Source: Streptomyces echinoruber (GTDB lineage Bacteria > Actinomycetota > Actinomycetes > Streptomycetales > Streptomycetaceae). From it: a DNA stretch of 64,000 nucleotides. The translations under genes were made by a program, and so were the position numbers. Shown here piece after piece: positions 17,366 to 25,673 of this stretch. The stretch lies in assembly GCF_014651135.1 (NCBI RefSeq), contig NZ_BMWH01000002.1:310001-374000 (forward strand). Direction: 5' to 3'. Every line of letters starts with the position of its first letter. Position 1 is the first letter of the stretch. The notes below the pieces were generated by a model. The model worked only from the letters and a program-made list of their open reading frames with translations. It made no database searches and had not been told where the DNA came from.

Positions 17366-17735
17366 CAGGCGACCATCGCCCAGGCGGCCGCGCGGTGTCG
17401 TGAGTACCCGTACTCAATCTGCCCGCGGAGAGCTCCCGCCTGCGACATGGTGTCCCGTCCATGGCGAACTCCCGCCCGCGGCGAGTGCGAGCCGGGCCCG
17501 TCCGCGACAGGGCCGCCGCCCTCTCCACCCGCGGGGCCCCGCGCCCGGGTCGGGCGGTTCTGCGGCCTGCGGGAACGGCATAGCCCCCGGCGGGTGCGCC
17601 CGGGGCTTCCCCGTCTCCGGATCCGGGTCGGTCCGGCAGTGGGGGTCGGCAGGGCAGTGTAGCGAGGATGCGGGTGCAACTCCCTTATGGCAAAGGTCAC
17701 AACACCCCCTCACCTCGTCAACTTGCCCTGCACAT
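17366..17735. other. Intergenic stretch, no gene seen
   Basis: 370 bases, divergent between the membrane protein and the globin unit. Frames here are Pro/Arg-rich and not gene-like. The region must hold promoters for both directions, but I cannot place them confidently. Confidence 0.4.
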
Positions 17736-17870
17736 ATGACCAGTTCGGCGTCATCCTTCGAGCCCGCGGTCACAAACCGTGGCCGCCCGGCCCCGGCGCC
17801 ACCGCCCGGCGACCGCTTCGGGCCCGGCTTGTTCGAACAGTACGCGGCTGGCTACAGTCGGCCCGCGTGA
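17736..17870 (+). CDS. Possible 44-residue peptide overlapping the globin start
   Basis: An ATG frame of 44 codons ends in a TGA that overlaps the globin GTG as GTGA, the usual coupled arrangement. The product (Pro-rich, ending GLFEQYAAGYSRPA) has no recognised family. The same DNA can be read as a leaderless promoter for the globin, so this may not be translated. Confidence 0.25.
   Translation: MTSSASSFEPAVTNRGRPAPAPPPGDRFGPGLFEQYAAGYSRPA
17829..17858 (+). promoter_or_regulatory. Candidate promoter for a leaderless globin transcript
   Basis: TTGTTC (17829-17834) and TACAGT (17853-17858) are 18 bases apart, and the globin GTG follows the -10 box by 8 bases, the spacing of a leaderless mRNA. 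No ribosome-binding site precedes the GTG. The -35 box sits in the palindrome GTTCGAAC. Confidence 0.4.
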
Positions 17871-18280
17871 CCGCAGACCCCTCACTCATCCGAAGCAGCT
17901 TCGCGGCCGTCCAGTCCCACGGGCCACAGCTGACCGAGTACTTCTACGACCACCTGTTCACCCACCACCCCGAGCTGCGCCCGCTGTTCGCCGCCCACCT
18001 CGACGAGCAGCGCGACCGCCTGTGGGCCGCGCTGGGTGCCCTGGTCGCCAACCTGGAGAACACCGACACGCTGGTGGGCATGCTGCAGAACCTGGGGCGC
18101 CGCCACGCCGGCTACGGCGCGCTGGCGGAGCACTATCCCGCCGTGGGGGACAGCCTGATCGCCGCCCTGCGCCACTACGCGGGCGACGCGTGGACGCCGG
18201 CCGTCGAGGAATCCTGGACGGCGGTCTACGGCGTGATCAGCAGCACCATGGCGGCGGCCGGCGACCCCGCCGCACGCTGA
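17867..18280 (+). CDS. Single-domain globin
   Basis: 137 residues, all globin fold of the flavohaemoglobin-like (M/FHbF) type: FAAVQSHGPQLTEYFYDHLF with the B-helix region, then NLGRRHAGYG, whose His is the likely proximal haem ligand, and GDAWTPAVEESWTAVYGVI near the H helix. It should bind haem and oxygen or NO. GTG at 17867 is the likely start; the frame is open upstream but not gene-like. The flavohaemoglobin-like gene follows after 92 bases, so both may act in NO or oxygen chemistry. Confidence 0.85.
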   Translation: MTADPSLIRSSFAAVQSHGPQLTEYFYDHLFTHHPELRPLFAAHLDEQRDRLWAALGALVANLENTDTLVGMLQNLGRRHAGYGALAEHYPAVGDSLIAALRHYAGDAWTPAVEESWTAVYGVISSTMAAAGDPAAR

Positions 18281-18372
18281 ACCCGAGCCCGGCACACAGT
18301 TTCTGACGAGCCGTCGAACGGCTCCCGAGCATTTCGGAGGTCCCCCCTGATACCAGCCACCGGAGGGCGGAC

Positions 18373-19479
18373 ATGAGCGATTCCCAGGCACTGCGAGATT
18401 CCTTCGCCCTGGTGGGCAAGTCGGGGGACGAGGTACCCCGGTACTTCTACTCGTACCTGTTCCTCATCGCGCCGGAGGTCCGGCCGATGTTCCCGGTCTC
18501 CATGGACGTGCAGCGCGATCGGCTCGTCGCCGCCCTGGGCCGGATCGTCGCGGACGCGGACAACCCGGACCGGCTCGTTCCGTACCTGCAGCAACTGGGC
18601 CGCGACCACCGGAAGTTCCAGGTGGTGGCGCAGCACTACGAGGCCGTGGGACAGGCGCTGCTGGCCACGCTGGCCTACTTCCTGGGCGATGCGTGGACCC
18701 CGGAGCTGCAGCGCGGCTGGACCGATGCGTACACCCTGGTGGCCCGCACCATGGTGGAGGCCGCGGAGGCCGACAGCAGGGTCAACCCGCCGTGGTGGAA
18801 CGCCGAGGTGGTGCACCACGAGCGGCGCGGCTTCGACCTCGCGGTCCTCACGCTGCGCCTGGACCATCCGATGACGTACCTGGCCGGCCAGTCCGTCATG
18901 GTGCAGACCCCGACGGTGCCGAGCACCTGGCGGTCGTTCACCCCGGCCAACGCGCCGCGCGCCGACGGGACCGTCGAACTGCACGTGCGCGCCGTCGACG
19001 GCGGCCTGGTCAGCCCGGCCATGGTCTACGGACTGCGACGGGGCGACGTGCTGCGGCTGGGGGCCCCGGTCGGCGACCGGCTCACGCTGCGGGCGTCCGG
19101 CGGCCGGGACCTGGTGCTGATCGCCGGAGGCACCGGACTGGCCCCGCTGCGCGCCCTGGTGGAGGAGATCGCCCGGCACGGGCCGCACCGGCAGGTGGAC
19201 CTGTTCGTCGGGGCACGCGACACGCACGGCCTGTACGACCAGCCCGTGCTGCGGCAGTTGACCGAGGCCCACCCGTGGCTCCGGGTCACACCGCTGGTCG
19301 GCGCGGACGCCGGCACCTTCGACAACCGCAGCCTCGCCGGCCCGGTCCTGCGCGCCGGCGCCTGGCACGGGCGTTCCTTCTACGTCTGCGGCTCGCCGGC
19401 CATGGTGTCCGCGACCGTACGCGATCTGGCGAGCGCGGGCGTCCCCCACGACCTGCTGCACTTCGAAGACGCTCGGTGA
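18373..19479 (+). CDS. Flavohaemoglobin-like globin-reductase fusion
   Basis: 368 residues. A globin domain (1-130; LGRDHRKFQV holds the likely proximal His) is fused to a ferredoxin-reductase module: the FAD-binding barrel (140-245; WRSFTPAN in place of the usual RxYS) and the NAD domain (LVLIAGGTGLAPLRALVEE, VCGSPAMV). Classic Hmp proteins convert NO to nitrate at the expense of NAD(P)H. At 368 residues it is somewhat short. GGAGGG precedes the ATG. A DivIVA-like gene starts 10 bases downstream and is probably in the same operon. Confidence 0.88.
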   Translation: MSDSQALRDSFALVGKSGDEVPRYFYSYLFLIAPEVRPMFPVSMDVQRDRLVAALGRIVADADNPDRLVPYLQQLGRDHRKFQVVAQHYEAVGQALLATLAYFLGDAWTPELQRGWTDAYTLVARTMVEAAEADSRVNPPWWNAEVVHHERRGFDLAVLTLRLDHPMTYLAGQSVMVQTPTVPSTWRSFTPANAPRADGTVELHVRAVDGGLVSPAMVYGLRRGDVLRLGAPVGDRLTLRASGGRDLVLIAGGTGLAPLRALVEEIARHGPHRQVDLFVGARDTHGLYDQPVLRQLTEAHPWLRVTPLVGADAGTFDNRSLAGPVLRAGAWHGRSFYVCGSPAMVSATVRDLASAGVPHDLLHFEDAR

Positions 19480-19489
19480 TCGGAGACAC

Positions 19490-20050
19490 GTGAACAGGAC
19501 AGGAGCACGCCATCCGGGGGAGTACCGGGTGACCCCCGAGGCACTGCGATCGATGACCTTTCCCCGGGCCTCCCTGACGCGACGCGGCTACAACGAGGAA
19601 GCGGTGCACGACGCCCTGCGCCGCTGCGCGACGGCCCTGACCGAACTGAAGGAGGAGAACGACCGCCTGCGGGCGGACATGCAGCGCCACCGGGACTGGA
19701 TCCGCGCGAACAACATCGGCGACGGCAGCGGCCCGACCGGTGTGCCGACCGTGGACGCCGTGCTGCAGCAGGCCCGCGCCCAGCAGGCGGCCGAGCAGAC
19801 CGTCTCCGTCGCCCGGGAACAGGCCCGGAACATGGTGCGGGCCGCGCGGGCCCAGGCGGAGGCGATCCTGCAGCAGGCGTGGGAGAAGACCGCCCATGCG
19901 GGCGACGGCGGCCCGGAGGAGACCGAACGGCTCATCTCCTACCTGCGCCAGATCGCGCGGTCCCTGTCGGTCACCGCGGACGAGTACGCCGCCAAGCGCG
20001 CCCGGGCCGTCCCGTCGGCCGCCGCCCCGGCCCCTCCGCCCGGCCGCTGA
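19490..20050 (+). CDS. DivIVA-domain coiled-coil protein
   Basis: 186 residues. The N-terminal block (VTPEALRSMTFPRASLTRRGYNE) matches the DivIVA motif in which F/PRA and RRGY residues bind curved membrane and other subunits. A long coiled coil (LTELKEENDRLRADMQRH; then QARAQQAAEQTVSVAREQA) follows, with a Pro/Ala tail. The GTG at 19490 follows GGAGACAC. Streptomyces keeps several small DivIVA paralogues; this one sits with two globin genes, a link whose purpose I cannot state. Confidence 0.8.
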   Translation: MNRTGARHPGEYRVTPEALRSMTFPRASLTRRGYNEEAVHDALRRCATALTELKEENDRLRADMQRHRDWIRANNIGDGSGPTGVPTVDAVLQQARAQQAAEQTVSVAREQARNMVRAARAQAEAILQQAWEKTAHAGDGGPEETERLISYLRQIARSLSVTADEYAAKRARAVPSAAAPAPPPGR

Positions 20051-20323
20051 CCGGCCCACCGCCGCGCCGCCGACGCACGGACCCGGAGCGGCGGCGGGAC
20101 GGCCCGTCGGTACGGCGGACGCCGCCTGCGGGGAGCGGACCGCCTGGCGGTCCCGCCCGGCGATCCGGCGGAAGGGACGGCACCCGGCGCGGAACACCGG
20201 CCGGTCCTCGTCCCCGTCCGCCGCGTCACCCGGCGCGGCCCGGACGCGGGCGGGGACGCGGAAGGGGACGGGGCCGCTTCCCGGGCCCCGCGCGGGGCCG
20301 GACCCCGTTCGGGGCCGAAATCC

Positions 20324-20408
20324 GCTCAGAGCCCGAGCCCGCTCAGAGCCCGAGCCCGCTCAGAGCCCGAGCCCGCTCAGAGCCCGAGCCCACCTAGAGC
20401 CCGAGCCC
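20324..20408. repeat. Five tandem 17-bp units in a GC-rich gap
   Basis: GCTCAGAGCCCGAGCCC is repeated at 20324, 20341, 20358 and 20375, with a variant at 20392. The array lies about 50 bases beyond the 3' end of the small acidic-protein gene. The rest of 20051-20458 is extremely GC-rich, with no gene seen. Confidence 0.9.
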
Positions 20409-20458
20409 ACCCAGGGCCGGAGCTCCAGGCCGGAGACCGAGCCCCAGGCCGGAGCCCG

Positions 20459-20599
20459 CTATTCCTTCTCGCCCCCCGGCTCGGGGACGTCGTCGCGCTC
20501 GCCCTCCGCCTGGGACGGCGTCGTCCGCGGCGGCTCGGGCCGCTCGTCGGCGGAGGTGTCCCGCTCGCCCTCCGCCTGGGACGGTGTCTGTTCGCTCAT
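20459..20599 (-). CDS. 46-residue acidic protein with internal repeat
   Basis: ATG at 20599 has AGGAG upstream. The product is hydrophilic and contains TPSQAEGERD twice (residues ~5-14 and ~29-38), ending in GGEKE. It has no hydrophobic core and is probably disordered. I recall similar short proteins starting near SEQTPSQAEGERD in other streptomycetes. It is the last gene of the ferritin-like/haemerythrin unit, suggesting a stress-protectant role, which is inference only. Confidence 0.65.
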   Translation of the reverse strand: MSEQTPSQAEGERDTSADERPEPPRTTPSQAEGERDDVPEPGGEKE

Positions 20600-20754
20600 C
20601 GTGGTGACTCCTGGGTGCGGTGCCGGTCTCTCGGGGAGGTTCGGGGACCGGGTACCCCGCCGGCGGCCGCGGAAGACGGCCCCGCCGGCGGCCGCGGCGG
20701 TCCCGGCCCCGACCGGCCGGCCGGCGCCCCGCCGGTGGGCGGAGGCCGGTGCGT

Positions 20755-21324
20755 CTACCCGTTCCTGCCCATGGCCTTGCGCACCGCGTCCCGGGTGCGG
20801 TCCATGACGGACGCGACCGGGCCCAGCATCAGGTTCTTCACCGCGGACTCGGTGCCCGGGTGCGGGCGGGTCGGCGCCACGGCCTCGGCCGCGCGCAGCG
20901 CCGCCGCCATCGCGGCCAGGCGGGCCGGGCCGGCGGTGCGGCGGATGTGGTTGAACTCGTAGCGCTCCTCGGCCCGGGCGTGCGCCATCACCTCCAGGCG
21001 GAAGGCCTCCAGCGCGGGCAGGAACTCCGGGCTGTCCGGGTCCATGTCGTCCAGTTGGGAGAGGGTCTCCTTGGCCTTCCGTTCCTCCCGCAGGCGGTCC
21101 TCGACCACCTTCTCCCCGTCCGGGACGGACAGGCGGGTGAAGGGGTGGACGATCTCCTCCTCGGCCGTCTCGTGCACGGCGAGGAGCTGCACCAGGCGGC
21201 GGAAGGCGGCCCGGCGCTCGTTCCCGGTGGCCCGTTCCACCTCGTCGAAGAGGGTGCGGATGTCGCCGTGCTGACGCATCAGCAGGGCGACCACGTCGGT
21301 GTCGGAGGCGGTGATGCCGGCCAT
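20755..21324 (-). CDS. Haemerythrin (HHE) domain protein
   Basis: 189 residues. The four-helix domain carries ligands in the usual order: H19 in RQHGDIRTLFDE, H52 with the following Glu in HETAEEEIVHPF, and His/Glu in HARAEERYEF near 113. These would bind a di-iron centre for oxygen, NO or redox sensing. The C-terminal 50 residues (DRTRDAVRKAMG) are basic. It starts one base after the ferritin-like gene's stop, so translation is coupled. Confidence 0.85.
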   Translation of the reverse strand: MAGITASDTDVVALLMRQHGDIRTLFDEVERATGNERRAAFRRLVQLLAVHETAEEEIVHPFTRLSVPDGEKVVEDRLREERKAKETLSQLDDMDPDSPEFLPALEAFRLEVMAHARAEERYEFNHIRRTAGPARLAAMAAALRAAEAVAPTRPHPGTESAVKNLMLGPVASVMDRTRDAVRKAMGRNG

Positions 21325-21325
21325 G

Positions 21326-22525
21326 TCACTTCTCCCTGGACGCGATGTCGGGGTGCGGGCCCTCGGTCTCCATGCGGTACTCGCGGCCGAACATCTCCCG
21401 GTGCTGCGCCATCACCTGCTCGCTCGGCGGCTCCTGGCCGCCGTGGATCCGCTCCTGCATCCGCTGGAACCGCTCGTGCGCGTCGCGGACGTAGCCGGCG
21501 CCGAGGGTGGTGAGGTCCATCTGCGTGTCCAGCAGGTGGCGCACGAACTGCTTGTTCTCCTCGAAGGTGAGCACGTTCGGCAGCTCCGGGGCGAGGATCT
21601 CCCGCGGCTCGCGGCCGTCGTGACGGCGCATCAGGTCGCAGGCGATGCGCAGGTGCTCCAGCTCCATGTTCAGGTGCAGCTCCCAGATCGCCCTCACCTT
21701 CGGGTCGGGCTCCTGCTCCATGAAGGAGTGGTAGAGGTAGCACTCGTTGTACTCGTGGTTGACGAGCTGCTCCCACCACGTCTCGCCCGGGTCGACGAGG
21801 GACTCGTAGTGGGTGACGTGCTCCTCCTCGATCAGGCCGATCTCCTGGTAGAGCCGCCGCGCGATCGGCTCCATGTACTGGGGGCCGACGTTCATGTAGA
21901 AGTTCATGGTCTGCTGCTCCGCCGACATGATCGTCAGCGCGTGCAGCTTGGAGAGCGGGTCGGTGGTGCCGCGGTCGTACGGGTCGCGCACGTTGTCGTA
22001 CGGGTCGCGGTGGTGGAACTTGGTCGGGCGGCCCGGCATGACCTCGGTGAGGCCGTCGACGATCGACTCCGCCTTGCGGTGCTCGATCATCTCGTACAGG
22101 TTCGCGTACCGGTACAGGTGGTCGAAGTCCTCCAGCACGCCGAACTCGTACGCCTGCCGCAGGTACGGGTCGGGCTCGTGGCGGGCGACCCAGCCGGTGA
22201 GGTCGACCGCGACCTGCTCGTAGGCGATCGTCGTCTCCAGCACCGAGGCCAGGCCCGGCAGCAGCCAGTTGACCGCCTTCTGCTGCTGCGCCTCGACGTA
22301 ACGGACCTGCGCGAGCTGCCGCTTCACCTCCGCGTCCGGGCAGTGGCGGGCGAACTGGTGGTTGAAGAGGATCGCCTCCACCTCGATGCCGTTCATCGTG
22401 ATGATGCGGCAGCGGGTGTACGGGTCGCCCCGGTCGGGGTCCACGGGATCGACGTCGAGTTCGCGCCAGTCGCGGACCTGGCGTTCCAGGGGGATGCCTT
22501 GGTGTTCGAGGGGATTGAAGCCCAT
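21326..22525 (-). CDS. Large ferritin-like (di-iron) protein
   Basis: 399 residues, mostly long helices with spaced Glu/His pairs (e.g. IGLIEEEHVTHYES, NMELEHLRIACD, NHEYNECYLYHSF) as in ferritin-like di-iron folds. It is about twice the length of simple ferritins, and FGVLEDFDHLYRYANL with EHRKAES suggests a second four-helix unit. No signal peptide. Together with the haemerythrin gene it suggests iron or oxygen-stress handling. The exact reaction is unknown. Confidence 0.7.
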   Translation of the reverse strand: MGFNPLEHQGIPLERQVRDWRELDVDPVDPDRGDPYTRCRIITMNGIEVEAILFNHQFARHCPDAEVKRQLAQVRYVEAQQQKAVNWLLPGLASVLETTIAYEQVAVDLTGWVARHEPDPYLRQAYEFGVLEDFDHLYRYANLYEMIEHRKAESIVDGLTEVMPGRPTKFHHRDPYDNVRDPYDRGTTDPLSKLHALTIMSAEQQTMNFYMNVGPQYMEPIARRLYQEIGLIEEEHVTHYESLVDPGETWWEQLVNHEYNECYLYHSFMEQEPDPKVRAIWELHLNMELEHLRIACDLMRRHDGREPREILAPELPNVLTFEENKQFVRHLLDTQMDLTTLGAGYVRDAHERFQRMQERIHGGQEPPSEQVMAQHREMFGREYRMETEGPHPDIASREK

Positions 22526-22762
22526 GGGGGGTCTCCTCGGCGGAGGGCCGGTACCGGGGTGCCCCGGGTACCCGTGCCCTCTGCCGGGCTAACGGCGGCG
22601 GGGCGGCGCGATCGGGTGAATTCCGGGCTGGGGTGGCGGGGCGTGCGTCTCCGACGGGGCGGGCCGAGGGCATGGGGCGGGCGGCGGACGGCCGGGCGGG
22701 AGGCCGGGAAGTCCTGGAAGCCCGGGAAGCTCGGAAAGTTCGGGAGGCGGTGGGGCGCGGAT

Positions 22763-22894
22763 CAGTCCGTGAAGGTGCGGGCGCCAGTCCGTGAAGGTGC
22801 GGGCGCCAGTCCGTGAGGGTGCGGGCGTCAGTCCGTGAGGGTGCGGGCGTCAGTCCGTGAGGGTGCGGGCGTCAGTCCGTGAGGGTGCGGGCGA
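22763..22894. repeat. Six tandem 22-bp units spanning a gene end
   Basis: The unit starting CAGTCCGTGAGGGTGCGGGC begins at 22763, 22785, 22807, 22829, 22851 and 22873. The last unit contains the stop codon and final residues (ARTLTD) of the minus-strand STAS-ANTAR gene; the other five extend beyond its end. 22526-22762 shows no gene. Confidence 0.9.
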
Positions 22895-23882
22895 CCGCCC
22901 TGCGCAGAGCGGTACGGATTTCGGGGGGCGGCGGCGGGGCGCCGGGGCCGGCGCTGGCGGTGACCGCGGCGGCCACGGTGCGCAGCTTGGTGTTGGACAG
23001 CTGGGAGGTCTGCCGCAGGATGGTCCAGGCCTGCTCGGAGGTGCAGGCGTGGGCGGCCATCAGGATGCCGCGGGCCTGGTCGATCACCGGGCGCGAGGTG
23101 ATCGCGTGGCGGAGCTGGGCGATCTCCGCCTGCAGCCCCCGCATCTCCTCCTCCAGCAGCCGCAGCCGCTCCGCCCGCTCCCGGGCCACCGCCGAGGAGG
23201 CGAGGGCGGGAGCGGCGGGGCCGTCCGCCGGGGCGCGCAGCGGGTCGGTGGTGTCCAGGCCGGCCAGTTCCAGGACCCGGCGCGGCTGCCCCCGCCAGCC
23301 GGTGGTGCCGACCGGCACCGCCCGGCGCCGGCCGTGTTCGGCGAGGGTGTCGAGGAACTCCAGGCCGGCCGAGTCCATGAACGTCACCCCGGCCATGTCC
23401 AGGTCGATCCCGCGCACGCCGGGCGGCAGCGCGGCCAGCGTCTCGGCCAGGAGGCCGGGGCCGCCGCGGACCAGCTCGCCGCGCGGCCTGAGCACGGCCC
23501 GTCCGTCGCCCTCGATCCGGCGGTCGATCTCCAGGACGCGCAGGCGGGGGGTGACGCGGCCGCCGGGGGCGGCCGGGGCGGGAATGCCTCCCATGGGAGG
23601 GTCTTCGGCCGGGGCGCCTTCCGCGGAGGCGCCGGCCGCCGCGCCGCCTGCCGGAGCGCCCTCCACCGGAGCGCCCTCCACCGGAGCGCCCTCCGCCGGG
23701 GTGCCCTCCACCGGGGTGCCCTCCACCGGAGCGTCCTCCACCGGGGTGCCCTCCACCGGGGTGCCCTCCGCCGGGATGCCCCCTGCCGGAGCGTCTCCGG
23801 CCGGGAGCCGCCCGGTCGCGGAGGCGCCGGGCCGGTCGGTGTGAGGTCGTCCTGCGAGAGGTGATGGTGCCGCTGAGGTCAT
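22872..23882 (-). CDS. STAS-ANTAR regulator with pentapeptide-repeat linker
   Basis: 336 residues. An N-terminal Pro/Gly/Glu linker (~25-95) holds nine 5-residue units of the PVEGT/A type. A STAS domain follows (RLRVLEIDRRI ... FMDSAGLEFL), where the Ser of DSAGL is the usual phosphorylation site of anti-anti-sigma factors. A short coiled coil leads into an ANTAR domain (ARGILMAAHACTSEQAWTILRQTSQ), which binds paired RNA hairpins to block termination. AAGGCGGG precedes the ATG at 23882. The divergent gene at 24595 encodes an anti-sigma-like ATPase, its likely partner. Confidence 0.82.
   Translation of the reverse strand: MTSAAPSPLAGRPHTDRPGASATGRLPAGDAPAGGIPAEGTPVEGTPVEDAPVEGTPVEGTPAEGAPVEGAPVEGAPAGGAAAGASAEGAPAEDPPMGGIPAPAAPGGRVTPRLRVLEIDRRIEGDGRAVLRPRGELVRGGPGLLAETLAALPPGVRGIDLDMAGVTFMDSAGLEFLDTLAEHGRRRAVPVGTTGWRGQPRRVLELAGLDTTDPLRAPADGPAAPALASSAVARERAERLRLLEEEMRGLQAEIAQLRHAITSRPVIDQARGILMAAHACTSEQAWTILRQTSQLSNTKLRTVAAAVTASAGPGAPPPPPEIRTALRRAVARTLTD
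23656..23790. repeat. Nine in-frame 15-bp units coding the linker repeats
   Basis: GCGCCCTCCACCGGA and close variants run without a gap from 23656 to 23790. Being a multiple of three, copy changes would alter linker length without breaking the STAS-ANTAR frame. Confidence 0.85.
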
Positions 23883-24358
23883 GTCCCGCCTTGGTGGTCC
23901 CCGACAGTGTGCGTGCGCCGTTCCGGCGTGGCCTTCCCCCGTCGCCGCCCGCCCGGACGACGGACGGTTCCGCCCCCGGGCGGCGCTGCGGTTCGCCTGC
24001 CCGCTTTGTGGCGTCCTACACCCGGTCGGCGGGCGGGGATCACCCGGCCGGGCGACGGCGTGCGCCGCCACCGCCCTCGCCGGGGCTGACCGCCCCCGCC
24101 CCGGGTACACGGGCGGAACGGAGCGCGGGCGTGGAGAATACTGGGCGGCGCGTCCGGGAGCGCGAGGGAGACGGTGGGGAGGACCCCTGCCGGGTGCGGA
24201 CCCCGGCCGGCGGTGTCCCACCGCGGGCGGGGGCGCCGGGGCGGGCGGCCCGGCCGCTGCCCGGGCGGTACCGGCCGCGGGCGACGGGGGAGACCGGCCC
24301 GGCCACGCGCGCCATGCGGGAACGCGCGCCGGAACAGGCGCTACGTGAGGGTGAGGAC
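23883..24358. other. Divergent intergenic region
   Basis: 476 bases between the STAS-ANTAR gene and the small frame at 24359. A same-frame extension of the latter runs back to a GTG at 24131, but it is Arg/Gly/Pro-rich and lacks a ribosome-binding site. I see no clear operator or hairpin. Confidence 0.4.
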
Positions 24359-24598
24359 GTGTACGACCTTGAGCTTCCGGCCGTGACCGGCGCAGCCGGC
24401 GCCGCTGACACCGCCGCCGACTCCGACGCCGCTGACACCGCCGCCGGCGTCGGCGCGTCCGCGGCCGCCGCGCGCCGCCCCGCGCCGGCCCGGCGGCGCG
24501 GCACGCACCGGCCGCCTCCCGAGCCGCCCCGGATACCGGAGCCGTTCCGGCAACCGTTCCGGCCCGGCCCGCCGGCGGGCGAGGGGGTGGGGCGATGA
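24359..24598 (+). CDS. Small Ala/Pro/Arg-rich protein coupled to the anti-sigma gene
   Basis: 79 residues from the GTG at 24359, with GAGGGTGAGG upstream; ATG 24314 and GTG 24131 are alternatives in frame. It begins VYDLELPAVTGAAG, then an Ala/Asp stretch and a Pro/Arg-rich half. Its stop overlaps the next start as ATGA, strongly suggesting real translation coupled to the MEDS-ATPase gene. Family unknown. Confidence 0.45.
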   Translation: MYDLELPAVTGAAGAADTAADSDAADTAAGVGASAAAARRPAPARRRGTHRPPPEPPRIPEPFRQPFRPGPPAGEGVGR

Positions 24599-25554
24599 CG
24601 TCCGCGCCCGCCGGGGCCGGGCTGCCGCCGCGTCCGGGGCCCTTCGTCCATCCCGCGCTGTTCTACCGCGACCAGGAGGAGTACCTGGCCGGCATCGTGC
24701 CGTTCGTCCGGGCGGGCCTGGCCGGCGGGGAGCCGGTCGCCGTGGCCGTGCCCGGGGAGAACCTGGAGCTCGTCCGGGCCGCGCTGGGCGAGGACGCGGA
24801 GCGGGTCCGGCTGCTCGACATGCGCCGGGCCGGCCGCAACCCGGGCCGGATCATCCCCGGCGTGCTGCGTGCCTTCGCCGACGCCCAGCCGCCCGGCCGC
24901 CGGGTGCGGATCGTCGGCGAGCCGATCTGGGCCGGCCGCAGCGCCGCCGAGTACCCGGCCTGCGCCCAGCACGAGGCGCTGATCAACGCGGCCTTCCGCG
25001 GCCGCGAGGCGACCATCCTGTGCCCGTACGACGAGCGGCGCCTGGACGAGCGGGTGCTGGCCGACGCGCACGCCACCCACCCCGTCGTCATCCCGGCCGG
25101 ACCGGGCCGGCAGCGGGACAGCGCGGCGTACGACCCCGACCGCGTCGTCGCCGGCTACAACGAGCCGCTCCCCGTCGTCCCGCACGCCCTGACGTTCCCC
25201 TTCGACGCCGCGCTGCTCTCCCGCGCGCGGCACGTCGCCACCGGCGAGGGCGCCCGGCTCGGCCTGACCGGGATCCGGCTGGAGGACCTGGCCCTGGTCA
25301 CCGCCGAGCTCACCACCAACAGCGTGGTGCACGGCGGCGGTTCGGGCGTGCTGCGGGTGTGGGCCGAGGACGGCCACGTGCTGTGCGAGGTGCGCGACCG
25401 GGGCCGCATCACCGACCCGCTGGCCGGGCGCCGGCCCGCGCCGCGCGAGCAGCGCGGCGGGCGCGGGCTGCTGCTGGTCAACCTGGTCGCGGATCTGGTG
25501 CGGGTGCACACGGGGGCGGACGGTACGACCGTACGCTGCTGGTTCGCCCGCTGA
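24595..25554 (+). CDS. Anti-sigma regulatory factor: MEDS sensor plus HATPase
   Basis: 319 residues. The N-terminal ~170 residues match the MEDS (DcmR-type sensory) domain: HPALFYRDQEEYLAGIVPFV, ILCPYDERRLDERVLADAHATHP. The C-terminal HATPase_c_2 domain (RsbW/SpoIIAB-like) has the N box LVTAELTTNSVVHG and G2-like GRGLLLVNLVADLV. Such proteins bind sigma factors or phosphorylate STAS proteins, and the divergent STAS-ANTAR protein is the natural partner. The MEDS part suggests control by a small-molecule or redox signal. Confidence 0.85.
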   Translation: MTSAPAGAGLPPRPGPFVHPALFYRDQEEYLAGIVPFVRAGLAGGEPVAVAVPGENLELVRAALGEDAERVRLLDMRRAGRNPGRIIPGVLRAFADAQPPGRRVRIVGEPIWAGRSAAEYPACAQHEALINAAFRGREATILCPYDERRLDERVLADAHATHPVVIPAGPGRQRDSAAYDPDRVVAGYNEPLPVVPHALTFPFDAALLSRARHVATGEGARLGLTGIRLEDLALVTAELTTNSVVHGGGSGVLRVWAEDGHVLCEVRDRGRITDPLAGRRPAPREQRGGRGLLLVNLVADLVRVHTGADGTTVRCWFAR

Positions 25555-25673
25555 GAGCGCCGCCGGCCGCAGCGGGCCCGGCGGCCCGGCCGCGCCGTTT
25601 CGCCGCGCGGCCGCCCGGGCAGGGAATCGGCAGCGTGGTCCCGGTCATGGGCCCGGGGGAGGGGGACGCGGCG

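Noticed and set aside
17687..17866. ATG 60 codons upstream in the globin frame
   Set aside because: It would add a non-globin, Pro-rich extension without a ribosome-binding site; the GTG at 17867 gives normal globin length.
24131..24358. Longer start for the small protein ahead of the MEDS-ATPase gene
   Set aside because: The added residues are Arg/Gly/Pro-rich with no ribosome-binding site; GTG 24359 has one. Kept only as an alternative.
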